NCBI GenBank assembly: GCA_033964015.1
Contig: CM066915.1
Location: forward strand, 7,427,575 to 7,491,574
Direction: 5' to 3'
Length of the DNA stretch: 64,000 nucleotides
DNA from: Scolanthus callimorphus
Taxonomy: Eukaryota; Cnidaria; Anthozoa; Actiniaria; Edwardsiidae
Shown: piece by piece, positions 45,337 through 57,082 of the stretch
Layout of the letters: each line of letters opens with the position of its first letter
How positions within the stretch are numbered: position 1 is the stretch's first letter
Notes under the pieces: model-generated
Seen by the model: the letters and a program-made list of their open reading frames with translations, nothing else
What the model was told of the DNA's origin: nothing
Database searches by the model: none
Made by a program: the position numbers and the translations under genes

Positions 45337-46867
45337 AAAAAAGTTATTCTGCTTCTAAAGTGCCAAACGTATTCACTTTTGTTTGCAATTTTAACCTCTA
45401 ACCTTAACCTGGTCGGGGATGATCTTCGTATTTTAAAGAGAAGAATGCAATTTGCCTTTTGAAAATGGGGGCCACAAAAACTCCCATTTGAATGCTTTGA
45501 ATGACGTCAAAGTTTCTGGTGCAGGGGGGACATCCAGGGGACAAATGAGACGAGAGGGAATAGCCTGAAAAGTTCGATTAACAATAGCTAGACCTAGTCT
45601 CCAACATTTAGCTTGCTTCACGTCCAATTTGGCAAATAATTTAAGTTTGAGAACTTTAACAAAGCATAACTCGACACCGACATGAGCTTTTAAAAAAAGT
45701 CATATATTAGCTCGTCTTCACTCGGCTAATTTGATGATAACCCGCTTACCTGTAAAAGGTCCTGGTCCGCTCAAAACGTCCCCGAGATCAGCAGCCTTGA
45801 CAGCCGTTAATAAGTACTATTTACAATATGAGCGGCCGATTTGTATGGGATTTACAATTTCGAGGCCGAAGGCCGAGAAATTGTAAATTCCATACAAATC
45901 GGACGCGAATATTGTAAATGACTTATGATATGTCAAGACAACAACTCTTTGTTGAAAATTCTTTGTTTGTATTCTTTTGTTGAAAACAATTTGAAGTACT
46001 ATTGAAAATCCAAGGCAGAATGAATTCAATTTAGTTGAAAAGGTTTTTTAGGATTCTTTTGTTTTATTGATGACAATGAATAGGCCTTTTGTTGTAAATG
46101 ATGTAATACACAAAATAATGAACTGGCTTTTGTTATCAACTTTAGCCGAAAGTTGTGCAATGAAATTTATTCAGTCGATGCTAAGTACTGTAAAAAAATG
46201 CAGCGTAGCGCTTTTGGTACGCTAAACTCGTCACAAGTCGCTTTCTCTGCTCTTCAAAATCGTGTGTTGGGATGGGACTTTCCGAAAGTCTAAAACACGG
46301 CAGGACAGCAGTTGGAGGCATTCGTACCGATACGAGTAACAGGAGATGCGAACTATATGGTCGAGCTTTTTGAGACAACAATCGAGCAAGAAATGAAGGT
46401 TAGTTTTATTCTGAGTATAGCACTTTGCTTTATCAGACTTGTTGTTAAATTAAATGTAAAATACATTAAATATCGAACTATTTCCATGTGTTTAAGGTTT
46501 CCAAACTGGTTTCGAAAGCATTGCACGCAGAGGGATTGGAAAAGATACTGACAATGGAGCAAGTTAACAAGACGAGGTCAAGAAATTGTTGGAAAGGCAG
46601 TCGAGGGAAAGCAGTTCAACTGAGTCAGACTCTCTGGTTATTTATTGAAAATGCGTCTTTTTTAATGCTGTTAGTTTTATATAATAAGACAGCTTTCTGG
46701 TCAAATGAACACTAGTCTGCTTGCAGCCGTTCTTGAACTTATTCTTATACAGTTTATTATTGTCGACAAACCAACTAGCCTAATTGTTGTAACATTTGTT
46801 TTGCCAAATGCTTTCTTGCTTAAAGTTTTGAGTAATGTTTTTTCATAGTCGTATTTTACTCGAATAG
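45337..46867. other. No gene recognised; one hairpin
   Basis: An inverted repeat at 45819-45919 pairs CCGATTTGTATGG and ATTTACAATTTC with their complements around a GGCCGAAGGCC tip. The frames at 46312-46400 and 46488-46640 have plausible splice edges, but no domain was recognised. Confidence 0.5.
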
Positions 46868-47045
46868 TTCAGCAGTGAAAGGGTGGGGTTGATGAATAAT
46901 GACAATAGTTAATAGATCTATTAGTATTCTGTAAATATTTATAGAATACTAATATCGATATTAGTATTCTATAAATATTTACAGAATACTAATAGATCTA
47001 TTAACCATTGTTATTATTCATCAACCCCACCCTTTCCCTGCTGAA
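46868..47045. repeat. 178-bp near-perfect palindrome
   Basis: It starts TTCAGCAGTGAAAGGGTGGG, has its centre at TATCGATA (46953-46960) with no spacer, and ends in the inverted copy at 47045. Only a few mismatches occur. AGTATTCT, AAATATTTA and AGATCT motifs repeat within each arm. It is non-coding, and lies 134 bp upstream of the BEL element. Confidence 0.9.
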
Positions 47046-47174
47046 TATTCAAGCCCTCCCCGCTCTCTCTTTTAGTTTGATGGATTTTGTATCCAGTTTA
47101 CAAGGCTAGTCATGTGACCTGAATTGTGCCTTCTCATTGGATACTTGCTTCATGAATAATTGATGAATATTATA

Positions 47175-47179
47175 AGGTG
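47175..47179. repeat. BEL target duplication, left
   Basis: AGGTG directly before the 5' LTR is repeated at 55164-55168 directly after the 3' LTR. Five bp is the known size for BEL/Pao. Confidence 0.9.
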
Positions 47180-47497
47180 TGTTACTACAGTGAATAATGT
47201 CCCTTGCGTTACGAAGAATAGTCACGGACAAGCAGTAAAACTATTGTTTTAAGACTGTTGATTTGAGTGACGTTTTTCCGTTTTATTTTCGATTATGCAA
47301 ATTTGTAAAAGACAGTTTAGTTTATTGATCGTCGACTAGAGAGGCCGCAAATGTCAAGAACCGCTATGACGCTATGTCGTTGTGTTGCTGAATCTGTATA
47401 AAGAGATAGAAGCTGGTATCGAAGCTTGAGTTGTAAGAAGTTATGAAGAAAATTAAATTTATATGGCGCGTTTCTGATTTGCGATCTTCGTACTACA
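47180..47497 (+). repeat. BEL 5' LTR
   Basis: A 318-bp repeat, TG..CA ends. Contains TATAAAGAGATAG near 47396 as a possible TATA region. Confidence 0.9.
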
Positions 47498-47509
47498 TCA
47501 GTTCTTGAC

Positions 47510-48067
47510 ATGGCAGAGATAGCAAAGAATAGTTATTCTTCGTATAAAGGACATTTAACAAGGATTTATAATGAGTTGCGGTCAGCGATGGAAGTTTATG
47601 ATAAGACAGCCGCGGATTGTGCCATGGAAAGGGCTAGAGAAACTTACTCGAGTTATGTACGGTCTTACGAGAACTTGTTGGATGTTATTCCACCTCTTGG
47701 TGCTGATGCTGATAAATACACGGAAGATAAATTGGAGCAAGAAGATCGTTTTTTAACTATGCTATCCCAATATGAAGACTGGGCAACGAGATATGTTAAC
47801 AGGAGTCAATTACTAGTGCCGACGTCGAGCGGACCTCCAGCAAGCACTCCCAAAGCTATTGTATGCGGTGTGGGAGACTGTGAACTTAGTCATCATCCAC
47901 TTTTACACAGTTTTTCTAATCGTGGATCAGTATATCAACGTACACCACAGTTTTTTTCATCGAGGTATTACGCAGGATCAAACAGTAACGACGCATGCAC
48001 TCACTCCTGCGCGCCCACCAGTACCAGCACCGCGATCGCGAGTACCAGTCCCACGCCCAACACCTAG
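47510..48067 (+). pseudogene. BEL gag
   Basis: A frame of 185 codons starts MAEIAKNSYSSYKGHLTRIY 12 bp after the LTR. It is coiled-coil rich and then has C..C..HH..residues near 47865-47915 as a decayed zinc knuckle. The frame ends at 48067 while homology continues in the next frame, so it is shifted. Confidence 0.75.
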
Positions 48068-48464
48068 GAATGTAGACAGTCGGGACTCAACAAACACTGA
48101 AGCCTTTTGTGCAGCTATTAACGCAGACAAAAAGCGTATCGCTATGCAAGTTATTCCTGTGAAAGTGTCAACTCCTGGTAGCGAGAAAGTGATAGAGACC
48201 TACGCCTTTTTAGACTCTGGCTCTAATGCAACAATGTGTTTAGAAAGTCTAGTTGAGGAACTGAATGCTTCTACAACTTCAGTAGAGTTTTCTTTGTCTA
48301 CAATGACGGATGAATTCACAGTCAGGAGTCAACAGCTTACCCTTGACGTGGTTGGAATCAACAGTGGTCAGGGAGTGCGCATGGATAAAGTTGTTACGAC
48401 GAATCGTCTACCGATTTCAGAGAAGAGTATACCCTTGAAGAGCGATACACCTCCAAGACATTGA
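48068..48464 (+). pseudogene. BEL aspartic protease region
   Basis: It reads AMQVIPVKVSTPG, then YAFLDSGSNATMC with the D-S-G active-site triad, and LTLDVVGIN. The frame stops at 48464, just before the pol part. Confidence 0.75.
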
Positions 48465-48884
48465 TCTACCGGAACTAAGTAGTAAAAAAGTTACTATTCT
48501 TATCGGAAGTGACACGCCCGAAGCTCTGTGCCCACTGGAAGTACGCAGTGGTGGCAAGGGAACTCCACATGCTGTACGGACAGTCCTGGGTTGGACTATT
48601 ACTGGCCCTTTGAAAGGCAAATCTGATGCGCAATGTCATGTGAACCTCATCCACGCAGATCAAGCTCTCGGCATCCAGGAATCAGTTGAAGCACTTGAGA
48701 GTATCGAAACTCAGTTTCAGCGCATGTACAATTCGGAATTCAGTGAGTCGTTGGCAGATACAAGGGAAAGTTTGTCCATCGAAGATAGAAGAGCAAAAGC
48801 CATAATGGATCATTCATCGACTTTGGTAAACGGACATGGAGATTTGATTCCCCTTTTCTTCCAAACAACAAAGTTATGGCACTT
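48465..48884 (+). pseudogene. BEL early pol segment, 5' of the nested element
   Basis: It reads VTILIGSDTPEALCPLEV, HAVRTVLGWTITGPL and SIEDRRAKAIMDHSS. A frameshift follows near 48840, and LPNNKVMAL then ends at the insertion point. These motifs precede the polymerase core in BEL/Pao proteins. Confidence 0.75.
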
Positions 48885-48920
48885 CACAGCGGGCATAAAT
48901 GCGCGCCAAAGCAGTACGTT

Positions 48921-51900
48921 CGCCAGGACTTGAGTCGCGGTCAGCGGTTGCATATTTCTGTGATAGTAGCAAGATGGCGGCGCGTTCGAACACGGAGCAG
49001 TGCAAAGGAAGGATGTTTTCTCAATATTTATGATGAGTTCAACCGTCATACCCTGCCCAAGATGAGGAATTTTGCAAGAAAAAGCTTCAGGGGACGTTGT
49101 TGTCGAGCAACAAAACATTTACTTTACAGATTCTCTTGGATTTCAACAAATGAGTTCAACTCGTGTAAACGTTCGCTACCACGTCTCCTATTTTAATCGC
49201 GTCTTCCTCTGTAAATTCCTTGCAATTTTCGTCACAAGCGATGATTATGGCTTACAAGACTTGCCTGATGTTTTAGCAGGAGATAGCGATTGACATATTA
49301 GAGTGTAATTAAGATACAAGAAAGAGTTTGTAAAAATTGATTTTAAAAAACTAACACCATGAAGAACTGCACTGGGACATGGACACATGGAGAAGTGTAT
49401 GCATTCTGCATTACGGGAACTTGTCACAGTCTGACACATGATCTAAAGCATATGAGTCTCCAATGACAGAACAAGAATATCAGAATTACCAGAGCAAAAT
49501 TATTGCTAGAAATGACTTCCTTTGTGTTATTGTGCCTGATTTCAGAACCTGTGAGAGGCTATATCTTAGAGCTTAGACCTATAAAAGCTTTCATTAATAC
49601 TAGAAGATAGGCCAATAACATTTAAGGTAAAATGATAACAAAAACTACGGTATAAATAAATCAAGGATATCCCATAAAGTCTTGAATAATAAAAAAGACT
49701 AAAAATACTATAACACCTGGAAGCTCAAGAATACTTATGTCTGTACTTGCATACATTCTAAACTTCACTTGCTTACATGCATGCTCACAGTTTCTTGACA
49801 TGTGACATGAGTGAAGCTTGGGATAACTTCTAGTACCATCCAGTTTAGATATTTCACCCTCACTGTGGCAACTATATCTGTCATGGAAAACATCTCTGCC
49901 TCTTTTTGAGGGGGATATCTGGCAGGACAGTATTGTAAGCAAGTTGGCTTGTTTGATTTTGACATATTCTGTTTGCTTATATTGTCTCCAAATTTAATAG
50001 TCAGAAAAATGAAATAATTTTATTTTATTCTCTATTTTAAACAAATACATCTATTGACAACAACTACACCATTTTTTGCCATGACTGTTAGCAGATGAAA
50101 ATGAGCCAGGACTGTAAAATGTTTTCAAAGTAGCTGATCAAACTCTGATGACTACCAGCTTTTTTGCACTTGTTAGAATTTGTGATATACTTGTAGAAGA
50201 ATATTATATAGATAATGACAAAAACAAAACAAAGAATGTCAACATTGGTAAAATGGATTGCTTCAGGCTTGAATAAAAACTTTTCACCCACTCATGGGAC
50301 AGCTACTGTCATGTCAGTGCTCTCCTGTACTTATCAGGTTACTAATTTATTTAGCTGGCACTTGCTCCTCCATGGAATTCCCAAAGCATATACAATGGTC
50401 CTCTATCTGTAAAACTAGTTCCAGTAGAAGTTTTGCAGTTTTGCCATTCAAATTTGAATTAATTAACTCTATAGCAGCATGTTACAATTCTGTCAAACAA
50501 AATGTTATTGAATTAAAAATTAGGTCCTATGTTTTGCCCTGTTTCAAGCTGGCCATAATAGTTTATGACTGAAATAGCAGGCCTACTCACTTGAGAGCAG
50601 TATATGACACAAGATATTTTGTCTTCTTCAAGTAGGATTTAGCTATGGATTCCTCACAAGCTTTCTACTACTCAAGGTCAGCTGTCTCGGTTTTGGAAAC
50701 TGCACTGCAGATAACAAAACGAATTGTGACTGATAAAAAAGTATTGATGTTACCTTACAAGATCTAGTAAACCACCACCTTTTTAAATGGTCTGAATGCT
50801 TTGGAAATTATATTTATAGATCTGACACATGAAACATATACATAGGTCATAACTGTAATATAGTTTTTGTGTGATTTGTTGTATTTTCTATCCAATGCTT
50901 ATTACCTAATTTATTTTGAAGTGACTGACATGCCTTATTTTCTCATCCAGTCCCATTTGAATTCCTGATAATTCTCCATCTTTTATACTTATATGTCACT
51001 TATTTTTTTACAATTCAAATATACAGTGCAGGATTCTGTAAGTACAGAAACATTTTGATAGACACTAGTGTTACTGAATTTAAGCATAGAAAAATATGCA
51101 GGGGGAAATTACACAGTATAAGACTTTGACCTCCTTTGTACTGAAAATCATTCCTTTCAGTTAAATGGGATTCTCCTTTGAGCTGCTTTTGGGGTAAACA
51201 AAAGCATACTGTGTCACTTTTTTTTCAATTCAAATATACATTGCAGGATTCTGTAAGTACAGAAACATTTTGAAAGACACAAGTGTCACTGAATTGTATA
51301 AGCATAGAAACATTTACAGGGGGAAAGATTGCACAGTGAGTATAAGTTTAAGAAATTGGCCTCTTGTGCTGAAAATCATTCCTTTCAGTTAAATGGATGC
51401 TTCTCCTTTTAGTTACTTTTGGGATAAACAAAAGCATAACTTCATGTGAAAGTGTCAGAACATAAGTTTATTCAGCTTACTTTCTGAATGATTGGGAAAT
51501 TGGATTTACACTTTGATTTTCATTTCTGATAAGTAAATTTAATGTTTTTCTAGATGCTATTCAGACTTCTTACTTGAGTTAAGCTTAAAAAGCATTTACT
51601 ACTATCTTACATTCTGAATTCTGAGCGAAAAAAAATACAGATTTATCAAACTGCAATGGACTATGATTTCAGTTGCTTTGAGCTGTAAAGCTGTTTGAGC
51701 AATTTTGGAGATGCAATTTTAGAGGTGTAGTGTTTAGTTTAAGTTCACAGACGAAACGAAACGCGCGGTTTGACCAGCCGCTCGGATGTAAATTAAAAGA
51801 GCTAACTTTTCTAACAATTTTTACAATCGGTTAGGGTGGTAAATGGATAAAAAGGAAATTAATTTAAGCACTGCATACTACAAGGAGGATTATTAACTCG

Positions 51901-52061
51901 AAATATCTTCAACTAATCTGTTAAAGCGAAGTGCAATCTATCCACAGAAAGATGTAAGCTTACAACCGACACACGAAAATAAAAACACATGGCTCTGCAG
52001 TGAAAAACCCGCGAAAATGACAGAAGAATCACGAGGAATGCTTTTGATATTTCTGTTGTTC
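48921..52061. other. Interior of the nested transposon, no other gene recognised
   Basis: AT-rich sequence with small frames on both strands (for example minus 49661-49965), none with a known domain or convincing splice pair. It includes the tandem duplication at 51003-51450. Confidence 0.4.
51003..51450 (+). repeat. Tandem duplication of about 220 bp
   Basis: Two copies begin AATTCAAATATACA, share GCAGGATTCTGTAAGTACAG and ATCATTCCTTTCAGTTAAAT, and end AACAAAAGCATA. They are in the nested transposon. Confidence 0.8.
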
Positions 52062-52266
52062 AGTTCTTACCTCTTGTAGCCAAGACTCTTCCTTCTGAAG
52101 TAAGCCCTAATTACTTCACATCTACCATCATTATCTTGCTGAACTGGAAGTATTCCACTCGCTGCCATGCCCTTCAAAATTCTTCTCAGCTCCGTAAGGT
52201 TTTCCCATTTCATAAAACCTGACCAACTGATTCTGAGCGATATTTTCGTGCAAAACACAGATTTCT
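52062..52266 (-). CDS. Putative internal exon of the nested transposon
   Basis: On the minus strand it is bounded by TTCTTTAG (acceptor) and GTAAGAAC (donor), with an open frame throughout: FCTKISLRISWSGFMKWENL, LRRILKGMAASGILP and GRCEVIRAYFRRKSLGYKR. No domain was recognised. It may belong to a spliced transposase or to a captured host gene. Confidence 0.35.
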
Positions 52267-52720
52267 AAAGAACTAGAAATGGTCTCGCGCGAAATCAAAA
52301 CAGAAATTCAAAAAACTAAAAACATAGCGTTTCCGTTTGATGACTCAAGAATGCACTAAACATTAACTCAAAGGGATTAGTAACTCCATGGAAAAAGTAA
52401 AACAAGGGTCAAAATAGCTGCTAACGACTATGTTCTGTGTTTTTCGAATTTTGCCACTTTCCAGTAGAGCAGAAATCTGCCTTCTGTTTTCCGAAGCCCG
52501 TCATGTTTGGTATCAGAACAAAGCTGCTTCCTTCGGCCATGGCTTCCCGCCTTCCGATCTTTTCTTCGGTAAACAACGAGTGAGAAACGAGCTACCGAAG
52601 TGGATTGTCGGATGAATCCGCAAATTAGTCACCAGGCTACCCAAAAGGCCTCACGTCCGAGTCCCAAAGCTGCCACGATTCAACGTACTGTTTTGGCGCG
52701 CGTTTATGCCCGCCGTGCTT

Positions 52721-53255
52721 AGGAGATTAGAGCTTTTGAAGAAGCGCTTTCACCGAAGAAAGTGTGGATGGGATGATGGTCTTCCTGTGGATTTACAGAA
52801 GATGTGGAGAAAATGGCAACTCGATCTAGAACATCTATCCCAAGTTAGTGTTCCAAGATGTGTTAAACCGTCAGGTTTTGCGCAACTTCAGTCAGTAGAA
52901 CTCCATCATTTTTGTAATGCATCAGTGGATGGCTGATACAGCATCTTACTTGCGCTTATGTGATATTAGTGATAACGTTCATTGTAGTCTTGTGATGGGA
53001 AAGTCTAGAGTTCCACCTTTGAAGACAATAACAGTACCCAGACTCGAGCTTTCCGCAGCTACAGTAGCAGCCAAGATCGATAAACAACTACGCCAGGAGC
53101 TACAAATTCCTGTGCACAGAGTTACTTTCTGGACGGACTCGACAGCTGTTCTAGGCTACGTTCGTAACACCACTAAACGGTTCCAGACGTTTGTTGCGAA
53201 TCGACTACAAGTTATCCATGATGTTTCTTCTCCACGACAGTGGCGCCAAGTGACC
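52721..53255 (+). pseudogene. BEL connection and RNase H region
   Basis: After the insert the frame reads RRLELLKKRF, then jumps to WDDGLPVDLQKMWRKW, skipping the polymerase core. [35 protein letters not shown] and [14 protein letters not shown] are RNase H motifs. A frameshift lies near 52915. Confidence 0.8.
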
Positions 53256-53299
53256 ACATTGACCACATGTGACCACATCTTCCAAGTGACCACATTGTA

Positions 53300-53752
53300 A
53301 CAACGTTAATTATTCAAGACGTTCACGCTAAGAATGGTCATGTTGGTTCAAACCAAACACTTGCTACAGTTCGTCAGAAGTATTGGATCGTCAGTGGACC
53401 ATCTACTGTAAAACGTGTGTTAGATCGCTGTATCCCATGCAAGCGTCGTAATCAACAACCTGGAAGTCAGATTATGGAGGATCTCCCTGCAGCGCGAGTA
53501 ACTCCAGGATGGCCACCATTTACCTCAACTGGAATTGATTATTTTGGTCCCCTAATGGTGAAATGGCGAAGAGGAACAGTGAAGAGATATGGTTGCGTGT
53601 TTACGTGCATGGCTATACGTGCAATCCACATTGAAGTATCTCATGACCTTAGTACAGATTCCTTCATTCAAGCACTTTGTAGATTTGTGAGTCGACGAGG
53701 GTCGCCTGCAGAGATTTACGGCGACAACGGATCAAATTTCAAAGGTAACTGA
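53300..53752 (+). pseudogene. BEL integrase, first partial copy
   Basis: It reads [52 protein letters not shown] and [16 protein letters not shown], then stop. These are the integrase core D..D blocks. The upstream 53250-53300 shows TGACCACAT short tandem repeats at a deletion junction. Confidence 0.8.
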
Positions 53753-53756
53753 GAAC

Positions 53757-53936
53757 AATGGAAGTGATGACGTCAACGAAGTCACGTGGTATCTTCCACA
53801 TCATCCTGTGGTACATGCTCAGAAGAAAGGAAAGGTGCGCGTAGTATTTGACTGTGCCGCAAAGCATTGTGGGACGTCATTAAATGACCAGCTACTCCAA
53901 GGCCCAGACAATACCAACTCTTTGCTTGGAGTACTG
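53757..53936 (+). pseudogene. Displaced BEL reverse transcriptase fragment
   Basis: It reads [40 protein letters not shown] and [12 protein letters not shown]. This N-terminal polymerase block should lie before RNase H, but here it sits inside the integrase, between two copies of the same 180-bp piece. Confidence 0.85.
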
Positions 53937-54788
53937 AAATGGCGAAGAGGAACAGCGAAGAGATATGGTTGCGTGTTTACGTGCATGGCTATACGTGCAA
54001 TCCACATTGAAGTATCTCATGACCTTAGTACAGATTCCTCATTCAAGCACTTTGTAGATTTGTGAGTCGACGAGGGTCGCCTGCAGAGATTTACAGCGAC
54101 AACGGATCAAATTTCAAAGGAGCCGAATTAGAAGTGAAGCAAGCATTAACAGAATGGAACCAAGACAAGATACGAGAACATCTTAGACAGAGAGGCACAG
54201 ATTGGCATTTTAACCCCCCAGGTGCAAGTCATGCTGGAGGCGTATGGGAGCGAATGATTCGCAGCATCCGAAAGATTCTTCGCGCTCTGGTTGGCAACAG
54301 GCTACTAGATGACGAAACTCTGTTAACTCTATTGTGTGAAGTAGAGAAGATTGTGAACGATCGCCCATTGACAAGGCTCAGTACGGATCACAGAGATCTG
54401 AATGTTCTTACGCCGAGTTTTACTGTTACTACAACGCAACAGTTGCAGGTCACCTGTGAACCATGAAGATTCATGCTCGACACTTCCAAGGCGGAAATGG
54501 AAGTTAGCAGAACAGATAGCAGACGAGTTTTGGTCACGGTGGATCAAGGAATACCTTCCTACATTACAACTGAGACAGAAATGGTACAAGCCAAAGAAGA
54601 ACTTGAAGACTGGAGATTTGGTGCTCATGGTTGGAGAGTCGCCCATTCGTGGTCGATGGCCTATGGCTATAGTTGAGGAGGTCTTCCCAGACAAGTATGG
54701 TTACGTTCGCCAGACGATCGTCCGCACCTCTTCCAGTGTATTTCGCAGAGATGTCAGGAAGCTTTGTCTACTCGAAGCAGATGAGTGA
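53937..54788 (+). pseudogene. BEL integrase, second copy, with DUF5641-like end
   Basis: 53937-54117 repeats 53564-53745 almost exactly, but with a 1-base loss (TCCTTCATT versus TCCTCATT) that shifts the frame. It continues with WHFNPPGASHAGGVWERMIR (integrase), then RTD-like PRRKWKLAEQIADEFWSRW, GDLVLMVGE and IRGRWPMAIVEEVFP to the stop at 54786-54788, the usual C-terminal DUF5641-like domain. Confidence 0.85.
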
Positions 54789-54825
54789 AAGGGCTTATTC
54801 CCAGGTTCGCCCTTTGGGGGCGGTA

Positions 54826-55163
54826 TGTTACTACAGTGAATAATGTCCCTTGCGTTACGAAGAATAGTCACGGACAAGCAGTAAAACTATTGTTTTAAGA
54901 CTGTTGATTTGAGTGACGTTTTTCCGTTTTATTTTCGATTATGCAAATTTGTAAAAGACAGTTTAGTTTATTGATCGTCGACTAGAGAGGCCGCAAATGT
55001 CAAGAACCGCTATGACGCTATGACGCTATGACGCTATGTCGTTGTGTTGCTGAATCTGTATAAAGAGATAGAAGCTGGTACGTATCGAAGCTTGAGTTGT
55101 AAGAAGTTATGAAGAAAATTAAATTTATATGGCGCGTTTTTGATTTGCGATCTTCGTACTACA
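54826..55163 (+). repeat. BEL 3' LTR
   Basis: 338 bp. The same as the 5' LTR except for two extra CGCTATGA units near 55018 and a CGTA insertion near 55080. Confidence 0.9.
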
Positions 55164-55168
55164 AGGTG

Positions 55169-56249
55169 CTCAGAAATTCTGGCACGTGAGCAACTAGGCC
55201 TGTGACGTTGCCGTAAATGGGAGGGATCATCACACGACTAAGCTCATGGAGGACGCCATTTGAGGCATTCAAGTTCACCTTTATAATGGGACTGCACTGC
55301 GCTGTGACTACCTTTCAGGAAAGGAGATATATGTTAAGTTGGTTTGCACAATAAGTAACCGCTAGGAATGCAAAGCACGCTTGTATGTCAAAAATGTATT
55401 TTGTCCAGCAACGCCATCTCGTTGGCTAACCCCATAGATTCACCAATATCTGATGGTTCCAAGTGCATTTTTGAAAAGTTGTCCGCATGACCTCAAATAC
55501 CAATTCTATTCTCATTGGTCGAGTAAGTGCGTATATAAGGTATGAATTAATTAACTTTAATCATCAATTTGGTCGCAACTCTTACGCTCACAATTCTAAA
55601 AAAAAAAAGGATTTCATCATCTCAGACCTTCTTTTCACTTTTCTAATTGATTTCGGTCGAGCCTAAACCCACATCCTAACTCAAAAACTAACCCTACCCC
55701 TCTTAACTATCTACGTATAGAATAGCATATTTGAATTGTAAGAAATTGCATTGGGGGGAAATTGACAAATATGATGATTTAAAAAAATATTTTGTCTAAG
55801 TGCTTTCTGATTGGCTTGAATGGCAGTTATGGCTCAAATGGCATGAAGGAAATGAGTATGTTTTGATATTTGTCATCACAACTTTTCTATCGCCTACTTT
55901 TAGAGTTCTAAAGTGATGACGTCACAAAAGCGAAATTTGTCTCTCCAAAGGGCATATCGAGTGAAAGGTGAGGCAAATCTGTTGCAACGCGACTCGAGGT
56001 AACATAGCCCGCTGATTATGTGATTTTCTTTACAAAATCAATGTTTATTTAGTTCAGTTCATAATATCTTGGTTGTGCATAGATTTCTAAGACAAATTAT
56101 ATGTTTTTCAAATATTCACCATATTTTTTGCATGCAACGTGGACTAAAATATGAAATTCGAATGTGAAATTCGAACTAGTGTCTACCGCCATTACAATCG
56201 TAGTTACTTCAGAGCCGATAATATGAAACTGCTTTGCCGATCTTTTTCT
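55169..56249. other. No gene recognised
   Basis: AT-rich sequence without a supported exon or element ends. Confidence 0.45.
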
Positions 56250-56939
56250 CAGGTGTGTTAAGGCCTGACTTGAAAGGAGGTGGGGCTTATACGCGAATTG
56301 TTAAGGCAAAAAGCAGTTTTTGCAAATAACTACATTAGCAAAATAGCTACCGAAATGGAACTTGGTATGAGTAACACGTCCCCCGACCTTAACTGTTCCA
56401 GGCATTTAGTTGCTATGGAGACACAATTTTATAGTATCTGTAAGTACAGTTTAAGATTTACTTTCAATCAAAACGGGGAAAACTTACTGCCAATTTTCCT
56501 ACTTTTTGACCCTAAATTCGTAATCTTCATGAACTTCTGCAGTTGATAGCGTTTTTTAATCGTGTCCAGGGTCACGTGGTCGTGAGAACTGTTGCCCTAG
56601 CAACCAAGTTTCTCTCCTATCTCTGCTAATTTTCAAGGTGGTCTGCCTTAAAAGACGCTATATTGAAGGAATCAATGCAGTAAAGGAAAATTCCATCGTA
56701 TTTTCAGAATAAGATGAGGTTTTCTGTTCCCCATTTTTAGTTATGTTCCAAAAAAGGAGAAATATGGTGCAAGTCCCTTTAATTTGGTTGTCATGGAAAC
56801 ATCAACTGTCAAAATTTTGCTAGTACTAGAATTAACATTGAGACAACGTTTCATTGCTGTAGTTATTTTAGTATTTGAGATATTGGCAAAATTCTTTTCT
56901 GCCCGCGTATAAGCCCCAAGTCAGGCCTTAACACACCTG
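56250..56939. mobile_element. Long-TIR element, 690 bp
   Basis: The left end CAGGTGTGTTAAGGCCTGAC is perfectly inverted at 56920-56939, and pairing continues, with a 9-bp gap, through GGGGCTTATACGCG. No transposase frame and no clear target duplication. Confidence 0.8.
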
Positions 56940-57082
56940 AGTTGGCGCGGGCGTTCCCATATAAATGGCGATATTTGTTGATCAGATAGTCACATCCATT
57001 TTACATTTTAAATCCGACAGATCGATAAAAGTCGATATCACTTTAAATCGAAAGTATAATCTCGTGTCTCGACGCGAAACGC

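Larger units (their letters stand above)
48885..52717. mobile_element. Nested DNA transposon, 36-bp TIRs, 3-bp target duplication
   Basis: The ends start CACAGCGGGCATAAATGCGC (48885-48920) and, inverted, CACGGCGGGCATAAACGCGC (52682-52717), with three differences in 36 bp. CTT flanks both sides (48882-48884 and 52718-52720). The host BEL reading frame is in register across the site when one CTT is counted. CAC ends and a 3-bp duplication would fit a CACTA-like (CMC) or Academ-like element. The interior has no recognised transposase but includes an exon-like segment and a tandem duplication of about 220 bp. Class unproven. Confidence 0.8.
47180..55163 (+). mobile_element. BEL/Pao LTR retrotransposon, rearranged and interrupted
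   Basis: The LTRs begin TGTTACTACAG and end GTACTACA. They are 318 and 338 bp and differ mainly by two extra CGCTATGA octamers and a 4-bp insertion. Gag, protease, an early reverse transcriptase piece, RNase H, integrase and a terminal DUF5641-like domain are recognisable in plus orientation, but with frameshifts, deletions and shuffled segments. A 3.8-kb DNA transposon is nested inside. The short polypurine-like CTTTGGGGGCGGTA precedes the 3' LTR. The element could not make its own proteins. Confidence 0.9.
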
